Below are positions 50,697-58,811 of a stretch of 64,000 nt of DNA, piece by piece (the first letter of the stretch is position 1; every line of letters begins with the position of its first letter). The notes below the pieces were generated by a model, which saw nothing but the letters and a program-made list of their open reading frames with translations, did no database searches and was not told where the DNA came from. The stretch comes from Allobosea sp. LC85. Lineage in GTDB: Bacteria > Pseudomonadota > Alphaproteobacteria > Rhizobiales > Beijerinckiaceae. Made by a program: the position numbers and the translations under genes. The stretch spans positions 1-64,000 of the forward strand of contig NZ_JPKG01000058.1 of assembly GCF_000735605.1 (NCBI RefSeq). Direction: 5' to 3'.

Positions 50697-51095
50697 TCAG
50701 CCGACGACGGATCGAGGCGGACGTTCCAAGGCGCTCGGCAGCCCGGGTTCGACGCCCTCCGGCTCGTGCCGCATCACCGTGCGGACGAAGCGCGGCATGC
50801 CGAGCTGGATCTGGCCGACCAGGTTCGCAGTCTCGTGAATGTGGTCAGCGGTGTTGTGGCCGTGGACATGCCCCGGAAGACGCTCGTCCGGCTCGCCCTC
50901 GTCATGTGCGTGCCCGTGTTTCGCGATGGCCGCGGCGAGTTCGGCATGGCGCTGGACTTCCGCCTGGGCCATCGCATAGGCGTTGTGGCCCGACTGGACG
51001 TGAACCGCGGACAGCAGCATTGCCACCACCGCCAGGAAGGCGGCAGCCAGGCAAAGTCTGATTCTGATGCTGCGTTGCGGCATGGCTTCCAGCAA
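50697..51095 (-). CDS. His-rich exported or anchored protein
   Basis: 132 residues (an alternative start 4 codons in). A membrane or signal segment (IRLCLAAAFLAVVAMLLSAV) precedes a His-rich stretch (KHGHAHDEGEPDERLPGHVH, then GHNTADHIHETAN). The His motifs resemble those of metal-binding accessory proteins in nickel/cobalt loci. First gene of the leftward operon with HupE; its start faces the CsoR-type gene across 93 bp holding a likely operator. Confidence 0.65.
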   Translation of the reverse strand: MLEAMPQRSIRIRLCLAAAFLAVVAMLLSAVHVQSGHNAYAMAQAEVQRHAELAAAIAKHGHAHDEGEPDERLPGHVHGHNTADHIHETANLVGQIQLGMPRFVRTVMRHEPEGVEPGLPSALERPPRSVVG

Positions 51096-51164
51096 GACGG
51101 ACCATTCTTAACGAAAGTTTGACGAGATGGGCATGACGTGACGAATCTCGCCTTTGACTCATCC

Positions 51165-51178
51165 TATCCAGGGGGATA
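51165..51178. promoter_or_regulatory. Possible CsoR/RcnR-type operator
   Basis: TATCC-AGGG-GGATA: an inverted repeat around a run of G, the layout of RcnR/CsoR-type sites (G-tract flanked by inverted A/T-containing arms). It lies 10 nt before the repressor's ATG, where it may overlap the ribosome site, and in the divergent gap with the His-rich/HupE operon. Inferred from symmetry and position. Confidence 0.45.
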
Positions 51179-51188
51179 CCTTTTTGCC

Positions 51189-51467
51189 ATGTCCGAGTCT
51201 CATGTCCACCAGAGCCACCCCGAGATCGCCAAGCGCCTGCGACGCGCCGAGGGACACCTGCGCAAGGTCATCGAAATGATCGAGGCCGGGCGCCCATGCC
51301 TCGACCTCGCCCAGCAGCTTCACGCGGTCGAGAAGGCGATCGGCCAGGCCAAGAAGAACCTGATCCAAGACCATCTCGACCATTGCCTCGAGGATGTCGT
51401 CGGCCCGCTGCCGCGCGACCAGCGCCGCTCGATCGACGAGTTCAAGGCAATCGCCAAATACCTGTGA
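51189..51467 (+). CDS. CsoR/RcnR-family metal-sensing repressor
   Basis: 92 residues from the ATG at 51189. All-helical DUF156 fold: HPEIAKRLRRAEGHLRKVIE, AGRPCLDLAQQLHAVEKAIG. The ligand positions are Cys37, His62 and Cys66, the C-H-C set of copper-sensing CsoR (RcnR has His at the last position); His5, His7 and His10 at the N-terminus could add Ni/Co ligands as in RcnR. It heads an operon of two NicO-type exporters and an MFS exporter, so control of Ni/Co efflux is likely, though the C-H-C set leaves copper possible. Confidence 0.88.
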   Translation: MSESHVHQSHPEIAKRLRRAEGHLRKVIEMIEAGRPCLDLAQQLHAVEKAIGQAKKNLIQDHLDHCLEDVVGPLPRDQRRSIDEFKAIAKYL

Positions 51468-51474
51468 GTTCCCG

Positions 51475-52719
51475 ATGCCGTCCTTCGCCGACCTGATCCA
51501 GCAAAGCTCCGCGCACGCCTGGATGTTCATTCCGAGCGCGATCCTGCTCGGAGCGCTGCACGGGCTTGAGCCCGGCCACTCCAAGACAATGATGGCGGCG
51601 TTCATCGTCGCGGTCCGGGGAACGGTGACACAGGCCGTGCTGCTCGGGCTGGCGGCGACGGTCTCCCACACGATCATCGTCTGGGGCATCGCGATCGGCG
51701 GCATGTATCTTTGGCAAGGTGTCGCGCCCGAGACCTTCGAGCCCTATCTCCAGCTCGTCTCGGCCGTCGTCATCGTCGCCATGGCGCTCTGGATGCTCCG
51801 GCGCACCTGGAAGGATCAGCAGCGCGCGGAGGCCGCGGCCGGGGATCACGGCCATGACCATGGTCATCACCATGATCATGAGCAGCATCACGGTCATGAT
51901 CACGGTCACGGGCATGACGAGCACGGCCATGGCGCGGAGATCCGCCGGATCGACACCGGGCATGGCGTGGTCGCCGTCGAGGTTTTCGAGGACGGCGTTC
52001 CGCCACGCTGGCGCATCCGCACCGAGCGCGGCAAGACCTGGCCCGCGAAAGCCATCTCGATCGTGACGGAGAGGCCGGACGGAACCCGCCAGAGCTTCAG
52101 CTTCGTGGACAGGGTCGACTATGTCGAATCCGTCGAGGAAATCCCCGAGCCGCACCAGTTCATGGCCCGCATCTCGCTCGGCCATAAGGGGCACAGCCAC
52201 GACTACGACCTCTCCTTCGTCGAAGACCATGCCCACGGTCACGACCACATGCATGAGGAGTTGCGCGGGCTCGACGTCGCGACGGGCGGCTATCAGGACG
52301 CGCACGAGCTTGCCCATGCCAACGACATCCGTCGCCGCTTCGCCGACCGCAACGTCACGACCTGGCAGATCGTCCTGTTCGGCCTGACCGGCGGACTGAT
52401 CCCCTGCCCTGCGGCGATCACGGTGCTGCTGCTCTGCCTCCAGCTCAAGGAGTTCACGCTCGGCTTCACGCTGGTGCTGTGCTTCTCGATCGGCCTCGCG
52501 ATCACGCTCGTGACCGTCGGCGCAGCGGCAGCGCTGAGCGTGCGCCATGCGACCGAGCGCTGGTCCTGGTTCTCGACCTTCGCCCGCCGCGCTCCCTACT
52601 TCTCCGGGATCCTGCTCGTCGGGGTCGGCCTCTATGTCGGCCTCCACGGCTGGATGGGTCTCTCGGCGCAGGCTCCGCGCGCTGCGCAGGCCGCGCTGGC
52701 GCAGCCGTTCGGCGGCTGA
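51475..52719 (+). CDS. NicO/RcnA-type nickel-cobalt exporter
   Basis: 414 residues from the ATG at 51475, 7 bp after the repressor gene. Membrane helices with the NicO motifs HGLEPGHSKTMMAA near the start and GLIPCPAAITVLLLCL later, separated by a very His-rich cytoplasmic or periplasmic loop (about residues 120-150, GHDHGHHHDHEQHHGHDHGH, and again HAHGHDHMHEE). His loops in RcnA are needed for Ni/Co handling. It probably exports Ni2+ or Co2+. Confidence 0.88.
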   Translation: MPSFADLIQQSSAHAWMFIPSAILLGALHGLEPGHSKTMMAAFIVAVRGTVTQAVLLGLAATVSHTIIVWGIAIGGMYLWQGVAPETFEPYLQLVSAVVIVAMALWMLRRTWKDQQRAEAAAGDHGHDHGHHHDHEQHHGHDHGHGHDEHGHGAEIRRIDTGHGVVAVEVFEDGVPPRWRIRTERGKTWPAKAISIVTERPDGTRQSFSFVDRVDYVESVEEIPEPHQFMARISLGHKGHSHDYDLSFVEDHAHGHDHMHEELRGLDVATGGYQDAHELAHANDIRRRFADRNVTTWQIVLFGLTGGLIPCPAAITVLLLCLQLKEFTLGFTLVLCFSIGLAITLVTVGAAAALSVRHATERWSWFSTFARRAPYFSGILLVGVGLYVGLHGWMGLSAQAPRAAQAALAQPFGG

Positions 52720-52739
52720 GCGGGACGTTCAGGAAAGCC

Positions 52740-54110
52740 ATGCTCGACGTTCTCGCCAACCGCACCTACCGGCACCTCTTCCTGGCGCAAATCATCGCGC
52801 TGCTCGGCACCGGCCTGCTGACCGTCGCGCTGGGACTGCTCGCCTTCGAGCTCGCGGGCGAAAGAGCGGGCGCAGTGCTCGGTACCGCGCTGGCGATCAA
52901 GATGGTCGCCTATGTCACGGTGGCGCCCGTCGTCGGCGCCTATGCGGCGCAACTGCCGCGCCGGGCCTTTCTGATCGCGATGGACCTGGCGCGAGCCGCT
53001 ATCGCGCTGCTGCTGCCCTTCGTCTCCGAGATCTGGCAGATCTACGTGCTGATCTTCCTGCTGCAATCGGCCTCCGCGGCCTTCACACCGACCTTCCAGG
53101 CGACGATCCCCGATGTGCTGCCGGAGGAAGCGGACTACACAAGGGCGCTGTCGCTCTCGCGGCTGGCCTACGATCTCGAAAGCCTCGTCAGTCCCGCGCT
53201 TGCGGCACTGCTGCTGAGCTTGATCAGCTTCCATTGGCTGTTCTCAGGCACTGTGATCGGCTTCCTGGTCTCGGCGGCGCTCGTGCTCTCGGTGTCGCTC
53301 CCCCTGTCGCCGGCCGTCCATCGTCAGGGCGGCATTTACGACAAGACGACGCGAGGCATACGCATCTATCTCGCCACGCCACGCCTGCGCGGCCTGCTCG
53401 CCCTCAACATGGCGGCGGCAGCCGGTGGCGCACTGGTGATCGTCAATACGGTCGTGATCGTGAAGGGCTGGCTCGGACTCGGTGATGGGCAGGTCGCGCT
53501 GGCGCTCGCCTGCTTCGGCGGCGGATCGATGCTGGCCGCGCTCTCCCTGCCTCGACTGCTCGACAAGCTTCCGGACCGACGCGTGATGCTGGTCGCCGCG
53601 GCCTGGCTCGGCCTTGTGCTCACGCTGTTCGGCGCCGCCCTGCTCGCCGCGGCCTGGACCGATGTCGCGACGGCGACGACGGTCGCGGGAAGCTGGGCCT
53701 GGCCGTTGCTCCTCGCGACCTGGCTGCTCCTCGGCATTGGCTATTCCGCAGTTCAGACACCCTCGGGCAGGCTCTTGCGGCGCTCGGCGCAGGCCGCCGA
53801 TCGGCCTGCCGTGTTCGCGGCCCAGTTCGCTCTCTCGCATGCCTGCTGGCTCGTGACCTATCCGCTCGCAGGCTGGCTCGGGGCTGTCCTTCCGCTCTCG
53901 CTGACGGCAGGCATCTTCGCGGTGTTGACCTTCGCCGCGCTCATCGTCGCCACGCGCGTCTGGCCAGCCGCGGACGCCGCGAGTCTGCCCCACAGCCATC
54001 ACGACCTGCCGCCGGATCACCCGCATCTCGCCGAAGCCGACGGGCATCGTCATGACCATGCCTTCGTCATCGACGATCTGCATGACCGCTGGCCCTCGCG
54101 GGCCGAGTGA
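52740..54110 (+). CDS. MFS exporter with His-rich tail
   Basis: 456 residues from the ATG at 52740 (AGGAAAG upstream). Twelve-helix MFS pattern: TYRHLFLAQIIALLGTGLLT at the N-terminus, ALAIKMVAYVTVAPVVGAYA, FTPTFQATIPDVLPEEADYT. The last 40 residues are His/Asp-rich (SLPHSHHDLPPDHPHLAEAD, then HRHDHAF), as in nickel-exporting NreB/NrsD-type MFS proteins. It is in the middle of the CsoR-led operon, so it is likely a third Ni/Co exporter. Confidence 0.82.
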   Translation: MLDVLANRTYRHLFLAQIIALLGTGLLTVALGLLAFELAGERAGAVLGTALAIKMVAYVTVAPVVGAYAAQLPRRAFLIAMDLARAAIALLLPFVSEIWQIYVLIFLLQSASAAFTPTFQATIPDVLPEEADYTRALSLSRLAYDLESLVSPALAALLLSLISFHWLFSGTVIGFLVSAALVLSVSLPLSPAVHRQGGIYDKTTRGIRIYLATPRLRGLLALNMAAAAGGALVIVNTVVIVKGWLGLGDGQVALALACFGGGSMLAALSLPRLLDKLPDRRVMLVAAAWLGLVLTLFGAALLAAAWTDVATATTVAGSWAWPLLLATWLLLGIGYSAVQTPSGRLLRRSAQAADRPAVFAAQFALSHACWLVTYPLAGWLGAVLPLSLTAGIFAVLTFAALIVATRVWPAADAASLPHSHHDLPPDHPHLAEADGHRHDHAFVIDDLHDRWPSRAE

Positions 54111-54122
54111 TCCGAGGCGCGG

Positions 54123-54827
54123 ATGGATTGGCTGATCTCGCTCCAGCGCTGGCTGCACGCCGACGCACTGGCGGCGTTGAAGGCGATGCCCGACGCAGGC
54201 TTCACGGGGCTGCCGCCGCTGATCGCGGCGGCCGTCAGCTTCGGCATGCTGCATGCTCTCCTGCCGGGCCACGGCAAGTCGCTGTTGGCGGCCCACTATG
54301 CCGGGGACGGACGCTGGTCGGGTGCCTTACTGTCGAGCACGATCATCATCCTTACCCATGTCGGCTCCGCGATCCTGATCGTCCTGACCGGAGCGGCGAT
54401 CTTGCAGCGCACGCTCGTCGGCGCCGGCCGCGCGCCGATGCTGGAACGCGCAAGTCACGTGCTGATCGTCCTGGTCGGATTCTGGCTGCTCTGGCGCGCC
54501 CTCCGGCCGCATGCGCACGACCACGATCGATCCGGCCCGATGTTGGCCTTCGTCGGCGGACTCATCCCTTGTCCGCTCACCACCTTCATCATGAGTTATG
54601 CCGTCGCCAACGGCCTCGTCGGCGCTGGGTTGATCCTGTCTGGCTCGTTCGCGGGCGGCATGATCGTCACCGTGGTCGCATTCCCGCTGCTGGCGGTCCT
54701 GTTCAGAACCCGATTGGTTACGCTGTTGGATCGGACCGACGGCTGGCGTCGGCATGCCGGAGCGGGACTGGAGATCATGGCCGCCTTGGCGGTCGTCGCG
54801 CTGGGAGTATGGCCGCTCGTGCGGTGA
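54123..54827 (+). CDS. Second NicO-type nickel-cobalt exporter
   Basis: 234 residues, half the length of the upstream NicO protein because it lacks the large His loop (only PHAHDHDRSG remains). It keeps both NicO motifs: MLHALLPGHGKSLLAAHYAG and GGLIPCPLTTFIMSYAVANG. Twelve bp separate it from the MFS gene. Last gene of the CsoR-led operon. Probably a metal exporter with different affinity or a partner of the first. Confidence 0.82.
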   Translation: MDWLISLQRWLHADALAALKAMPDAGFTGLPPLIAAAVSFGMLHALLPGHGKSLLAAHYAGDGRWSGALLSSTIIILTHVGSAILIVLTGAAILQRTLVGAGRAPMLERASHVLIVLVGFWLLWRALRPHAHDHDRSGPMLAFVGGLIPCPLTTFIMSYAVANGLVGAGLILSGSFAGGMIVTVVAFPLLAVLFRTRLVTLLDRTDGWRRHAGAGLEIMAALAVVALGVWPLVR

Positions 54828-54995
54828 GCCAACTCCGGTCCAGGCGGATTCCTTACGACCGGGCGCCTATGCGCGGGGGCATAGCCGATGGCCCGTTCGG
54901 CCGATCGGCGTTGTAGTATTTGACCCAAGCATCTTTTCGGCCGCGGCTGTAAGTTCAAGGACCAGTGGGAAGGAGAACGCTGGCCTTCAAGTGCG

Positions 54996-56297
54996 TCAGC
55001 GTTCCTCCGGCGGTTTGATGACCGAGAACTGTCGCAGAAGCGTGAGGTCGTAGGCTGCCTTCAGGGTGCCGGCGAGGACGAGAGGCCAGCCGAAGGGCGA
55101 GACCGTCAGCAGCCAGCCGGACAGGAGCGGGGCAACGGCCGCGGCCAGGCTCCGGGGCACGGCGGTGACGCTCGCCGCCGCCGGCCGCTCCTCCGGTCGG
55201 ACCACCGCCATGACGTAGGAGGACCGGGTCGGTACGTCCATCTGAGACAGCAATCCCCGCAGGATCAGGAGCCCGAACGCGATCCAAATCGTCGGCGCAA
55301 AGGCGGTCAGGATCAGGAACAGGTTCGACGGCAGGTGCGTGAACACCATCGTGTTGATCAGCCCGAACCGCCGGGCCAGCGGCACCGCGGCGAAATACGA
55401 CACGGCGGAGCACAGGCTGGTCACGAAGAAGATCATCCCGACGGTGGCGACGCCGACGCCAAACCTCTCGCTGAGCCAGATCGTGAGCAACGCGTTGATG
55501 ACGAGGCCGCCGCCGAAGGCGTCGACCGAGAACAGGGCCGCCAGCCGGTAGACGATCCCGCGGGATGGACCGAGCGGTGCGGGCGGGCTATCGGCACCCG
55601 CCTCGACTTGGGGTGATAGGCGGCGGTAGAGCAGGAACGTGAGGAGGCCCAGAAGGCCGTAGAGCGCAAAGAGCGCCGCCGACGTCGACCCGGGTGAGAA
55701 GACCGGTGCCAGCCAGTCGACCACGCCGACCGAGAGCGCCCCGAGTGCGCCGAAGAAGGCACCGACGAAACTGTAGCGGGCGAACGCCGCCGTCCGGTCC
55801 TCGTCCACGACGACGTGGGAGAGGACGGTGTGTTCCAGGGGCAGGAAGACGCTCACGTCGCCGCCGGACGGATTGAGCGTCCCGACGAAGGCGATCACGA
55901 GCAATGGCCAGAAAGCCCCTATCCCGGCAAATCCCAGTCCGGTCGCGGCCATCAGGAGGCCGGCAGCCAGCAGGGCCGGACGCCTCCGAATCCGGAAGGC
56001 GACCAACCCGAGGGCAAGCGTCAGCAGGGCAGAGCCCAGCAACGACGCGGTCGAGATGAGGCCGACGCCGAAGGCGTCGTAGCCCAGTCTGGACAGATGC
56101 ACCGGCAACAGGATCGCCACGTAGCCGTCGCCGAAGGCCCGCAGGGAGCGCGCCCAGAGAACCCGCCTGACGTCAGGCGCGAGACCGTGGCGAAGCAGGA
56201 ACCCGGAGCGTGCCTCGGGAGCGGCCTCGGTGCTCGTGCCCGGATCCGTCCGATCCTCACGGTCCTGGAGGCTGGGTCCTTGAGCCGTGTCGGTCAA
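54996..56297 (-). CDS. MFS transporter of the chromate-associated operon
   Basis: 433 residues with 12 predicted helices: LWARSLRAFGDGYVAILLPV at the start, ALLTLALGLVAFRIRRRPAL, GTLNPSGGDVSVFLPLEHTV, LILRGLLSQMDVPTRSSYVM. The latter two are typical of an MFS subgroup seen beside arsenic, chromate or antimonite genes. The substrate is unknown. Starts in a 4-bp overlap with the DUF1259 gene (ATGA) and is the last gene of the leftward operon. Confidence 0.8.
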   Translation of the reverse strand: MTDTAQGPSLQDREDRTDPGTSTEAAPEARSGFLLRHGLAPDVRRVLWARSLRAFGDGYVAILLPVHLSRLGYDAFGVGLISTASLLGSALLTLALGLVAFRIRRRPALLAAGLLMAATGLGFAGIGAFWPLLVIAFVGTLNPSGGDVSVFLPLEHTVLSHVVVDEDRTAAFARYSFVGAFFGALGALSVGVVDWLAPVFSPGSTSAALFALYGLLGLLTFLLYRRLSPQVEAGADSPPAPLGPSRGIVYRLAALFSVDAFGGGLVINALLTIWLSERFGVGVATVGMIFFVTSLCSAVSYFAAVPLARRFGLINTMVFTHLPSNLFLILTAFAPTIWIAFGLLILRGLLSQMDVPTRSSYVMAVVRPEERPAAASVTAVPRSLAAAVAPLLSGWLLTVSPFGWPLVLAGTLKAAYDLTLLRQFSVIKPPEER

Positions 56298-57178
56298 GTC
56301 TTGGCCACCTTCACCTGGTTGAGGACCGCGCGCAGTCCCTTCGCAAGTTTTTGGACATCGTCATTCGCCCAGAAATGCATGAAGAACAGCCGCGGTGCGT
56401 CATCAAGCATGTGGTTGTGAACCGCAGTCACCTCAATTCCATTTTCGCGCAGGGCCCGCAGCACCGGGTTGACCTCGGACGCGATCAGCACGAAGTCGCC
56501 CGTGATGGCGACCTTTCCGTTCCCGGTCGGCTGGAAATTGATGGCAATCGCCGAGCCCATGGCTTCAGGCACATCCATGCCGCCATCCTTGATCGTTTCC
56601 GCCCGAGGAATGCTGACCTGGTAGACACCACCATTCACCTTGCCCCTGTGCCCGAGCTCCTGATCGATGGCGGCTGTGTCGAGATCGATCGCGGACGAAA
56701 TAGCCGGCGGCGAGTCCAGGAGCGGAGTGCCGCTGACCTGCAACGCAGCATGCAGCGCGGTCGCCAGCTTCACCGGATCGCCGTGCGCTGTCACATGCAT
56801 GTACATGGTCACGGGCTCAGAACGGAGCAGATGATTGTGAAGAGCGGTGACCCCGATTCCGCCTTCGATCAGCTTCGACATCACCGGGTTCACTTCGCGC
56901 TCGGTCAAAACGAGGTCGCCCATCACCATGGCGTCGCGGTCGCCCATAGCCCGGAACGCCAGCCATGAACCGAGCGCCAATGCCGGCTTGAGCTGCACTC
57001 CGTCGAGGGTCACTTTCAAATCGGAACGAGGGAGGCCAACCCGGTATAGTTCATTCGAAACCTGGGCACCGGACTTCCCGAGCGCTTTGCCAACGGCGGC
57101 CCAATCAGGCTCCGCGTGAGCAGGCGCATTGAGGGCCAGCATCAAGATGGCCCAAAGAGCGAGTCTTGCTTGCATCAT
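56294..57178 (-). CDS. DUF1259 (LppY/LpqO) family protein with two domain copies
   Basis: 294 residues. A signal peptide (ALWAILMLALNAPAHA) is followed by two tandem DUF1259 repeats: the first about 25-150 (VMGDLVLTEREVNPVMSKLI, GVTALHNHLL) and the second about 170-285 (AITGDFVLIASEVNPVLRAL, EVTAVHNHML). Each repeat keeps the HNH motif. The family is found in mycobacterial lipoproteins and in bacterial metal-resistance loci; its activity is unknown. Probably exported. Lies between unknown genes and the MFS gene. Confidence 0.85.
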   Translation of the reverse strand: MMQARLALWAILMLALNAPAHAEPDWAAVGKALGKSGAQVSNELYRVGLPRSDLKVTLDGVQLKPALALGSWLAFRAMGDRDAMVMGDLVLTEREVNPVMSKLIEGGIGVTALHNHLLRSEPVTMYMHVTAHGDPVKLATALHAALQVSGTPLLDSPPAISSAIDLDTAAIDQELGHRGKVNGGVYQVSIPRAETIKDGGMDVPEAMGSAIAINFQPTGNGKVAITGDFVLIASEVNPVLRALRENGIEVTAVHNHMLDDAPRLFFMHFWANDDVQKLAKGLRAVLNQVKVAKT

Positions 57179-57250
57179 AGTGCTCCACTTCCATCGCCCC
57201 CGCTTTGGAATAGCCCCTGATCCATGCTCCCCCAGATCGCAAACGCGACT

Positions 57251-57655
57251 TCAGCTTCGAGCTGCTGGCCGCTGCACGACGCCTTCCTCGTAAACATCCA
57301 AGCCGGGCTCACGGAGCTGAAGAGCCTTCCTCGAGCTCCAAACGGCATAGCAGCGCTGATCCTCGGCCGAACGTTCGAGGCAAAGCCGATCCTGCTTCAC
57401 GCGCCAGCGCCCCATGCTCTTCCTTCCCATCGAAATAGTTATGAGAGTGCCATCGCGGCCGAACACCAGCGCCCAATGGACTTCGTCAGTGAACTCCATG
57501 CCTGCCAGTTTGGTTCGGATCTCCGAGCCCTTGAGCAGCCGAAAGGTCTCGGCAGCGTCGACAGAGCTGATGCCCGCGAGAGCTGTCAGCCCGACAACAG
57601 CGATGGCGGTCTCCAGGGCGGCCCACGTCAAAGAGTTGCGCGCCTTCGCAGTCAT
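57251..57655 (-). CDS. Small exported protein of unknown function
   Basis: 134 residues. An N-terminal hydrophobic segment (ALETAIAVVGLTALAGISSV, then DAAE) suggests export. The mature part has EIRTKLAGMEFTDEVHWALV, MGRKSMGRWRVKQDRLCLER and CYAVWSSRKALQLREP, the shape of a small beta-barrel domain often seen in periplasmic proteins of alphaproteobacteria. No named family is assigned. Start overlaps the stop of the upstream gene (ATGA). Confidence 0.6.
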   Translation of the reverse strand: MTAKARNSLTWAALETAIAVVGLTALAGISSVDAAETFRLLKGSEIRTKLAGMEFTDEVHWALVFGRDGTLITISMGRKSMGRWRVKQDRLCLERSAEDQRCYAVWSSRKALQLREPGLDVYEEGVVQRPAARS

Positions 57656-58311
57656 GGCTTCGAACCGTCTGACAGCGGCGTGATCTCGATCCGATCGAAA
57701 TGGGTCACGCTGTCAGCCTTGGTCCAGAGAGCGACTTTTCCCGATGTCGAAAATGTCTCATCCCGGGCCTCGAACAGCGCCTTGCCATTGAACGAGACGG
57801 CGAGCCGATTTCCCTGCGCCCGGAGCGCCAAAGTGTGCCATTCGCCCGCCAGGACTTCGACGTTCGCTCCCTTCATCTCCTCGCGCCTGCCGTTTCTCAC
57901 GCGATAGAGGCGAATATTGTCTTCGAGAGCGTTGGCCCGCACGAGGTAATAGTTCTGGGCATCCTGAAGCCGGACTGCCACGCCCCCGGCGCGGTCGACG
58001 GTTCCCGAGACCGCCTTGAAGCGAACGCTTACATCCACGTCTCTTGGAAAGGTCCTGTGGTAAACCGCGAGCGGAAACCTGTAGTCGGTCTTATCCGCGG
58101 AGAGCTGGGCCAAGGCCTTCTTGCCGTCAGCCGAACTGTCCTCAATCACCTCCCAACGGCCGACCGCACCGCTGCCAGTCAGGCCCGAGACGAACTCCTT
58201 CGGGAGCGCACCAGGTTGCACGCCGCCGAACGTAATCGTCTCGGCAGCAGCCGGGGCGATCAGGCCAGCAAAAGCGAGGGTCGATACGACGACTATGCGC
58301 AGGGTCATCAA
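57652..58311 (-). CDS. Secreted concanavalin-like (DUF1080/LamG-type) protein
   Basis: 219 residues. Signal peptide (IVVVSTLAFAGLIAPAAAET). The mature part is a beta-jelly roll of the DUF1080/laminin-G-like kind: WEVIEDSSADGKKALAQLSA, VSVRFKAVSGTVDRAGGVAV, RLQDAQNYYLVRANALEDNI, GEWHTLALRAQGNRLAVSFN, GKVALWTKADSVTHFDRIEI. A carbohydrate- or ligand-binding role is typical for the fold but not shown. Found in chromate-type clusters as an accessory gene. Confidence 0.7.
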   Translation of the reverse strand: MMTLRIVVVSTLAFAGLIAPAAAETITFGGVQPGALPKEFVSGLTGSGAVGRWEVIEDSSADGKKALAQLSADKTDYRFPLAVYHRTFPRDVDVSVRFKAVSGTVDRAGGVAVRLQDAQNYYLVRANALEDNIRLYRVRNGRREEMKGANVEVLAGEWHTLALRAQGNRLAVSFNGKALFEARDETFSTSGKVALWTKADSVTHFDRIEITPLSDGSKP

Positions 58312-58340
58312 TCTTCTCCTGTGCCAAAGTCGATCGAGAG

Positions 58341-58811
58341 TCAGGCTGTCGTCGGCTTCATGGCTGGCGGCCAGCTATGTGTTTCCGCCTTGCGGCGCGA
58401 AGCCCAGGCATAGAGCGCGTCGTAGATGACGAAGCCATGCTTCAGCACTTCGTGGTCGTCGGGCGTCACGTCCCGCAACCCCATCGAGATCGCCAGCAAT
58501 CCCGCCGATTGCGGCGTCAGGTCGTGCCGATCGGTATCGGCGCCGCGCACGATCGCCGCGATCGTCACGATGGCCGGGTCGCGGTCGAGGCCGTGTTTCG
58601 AGACGAAGGTGTCGAAGCTGCACCCCTCGCCGACATGCGTGTACTCGACGCCCGGCACATCATAGGGCGTGGCGCCGGTCTCGGCGGCCACAGCTTTCAC
58701 TTGATCGGGAGCCACGAACAAGAACTCGGGCTCCTTGTCGATGAAGCGGGCGATCAGCCAGGGGCAGGCAATACGGTCGATGACCGGACGTTCGCGAGTA
58801 ACCCATTTCAT
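58341..58811 (-). CDS. Chromate resistance protein, stand-alone ChrB C-terminal domain
   Basis: 156 residues from the ATG at 58811. Matches the Chrome_Resist (ChrB C-terminal) domain: TRERPVIDRIACPWLIARFI, EYTHVGEGCSFDTFVSKHGL, AAIVRGADTDRHDLTPQSAG. The same landmarks occur in residues about 190-320 of the full-length ChrB at 61063-62046. The start overlaps the SOD-rhodanese stop (ATGA). Its role beside a full-length ChrB is unknown; ChrB-type proteins are linked to chromate sensing and regulation. Confidence 0.88.
   Translation of the reverse strand: MKWVTRERPVIDRIACPWLIARFIDKEPEFLFVAPDQVKAVAAETGATPYDVPGVEYTHVGEGCSFDTFVSKHGLDRDPAIVTIAAIVRGADTDRHDLTPQSAGLLAISMGLRDVTPDDHEVLKHGFVIYDALYAWASRRKAETHSWPPAMKPTTA

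Noticed and set aside
51850..51935. Repetitive CATGATCAC-like DNA as a separate repeat element
   Set aside because: It is the coding sequence of the His/Asp/Gly-rich loop of the NicO exporter, in frame throughout.
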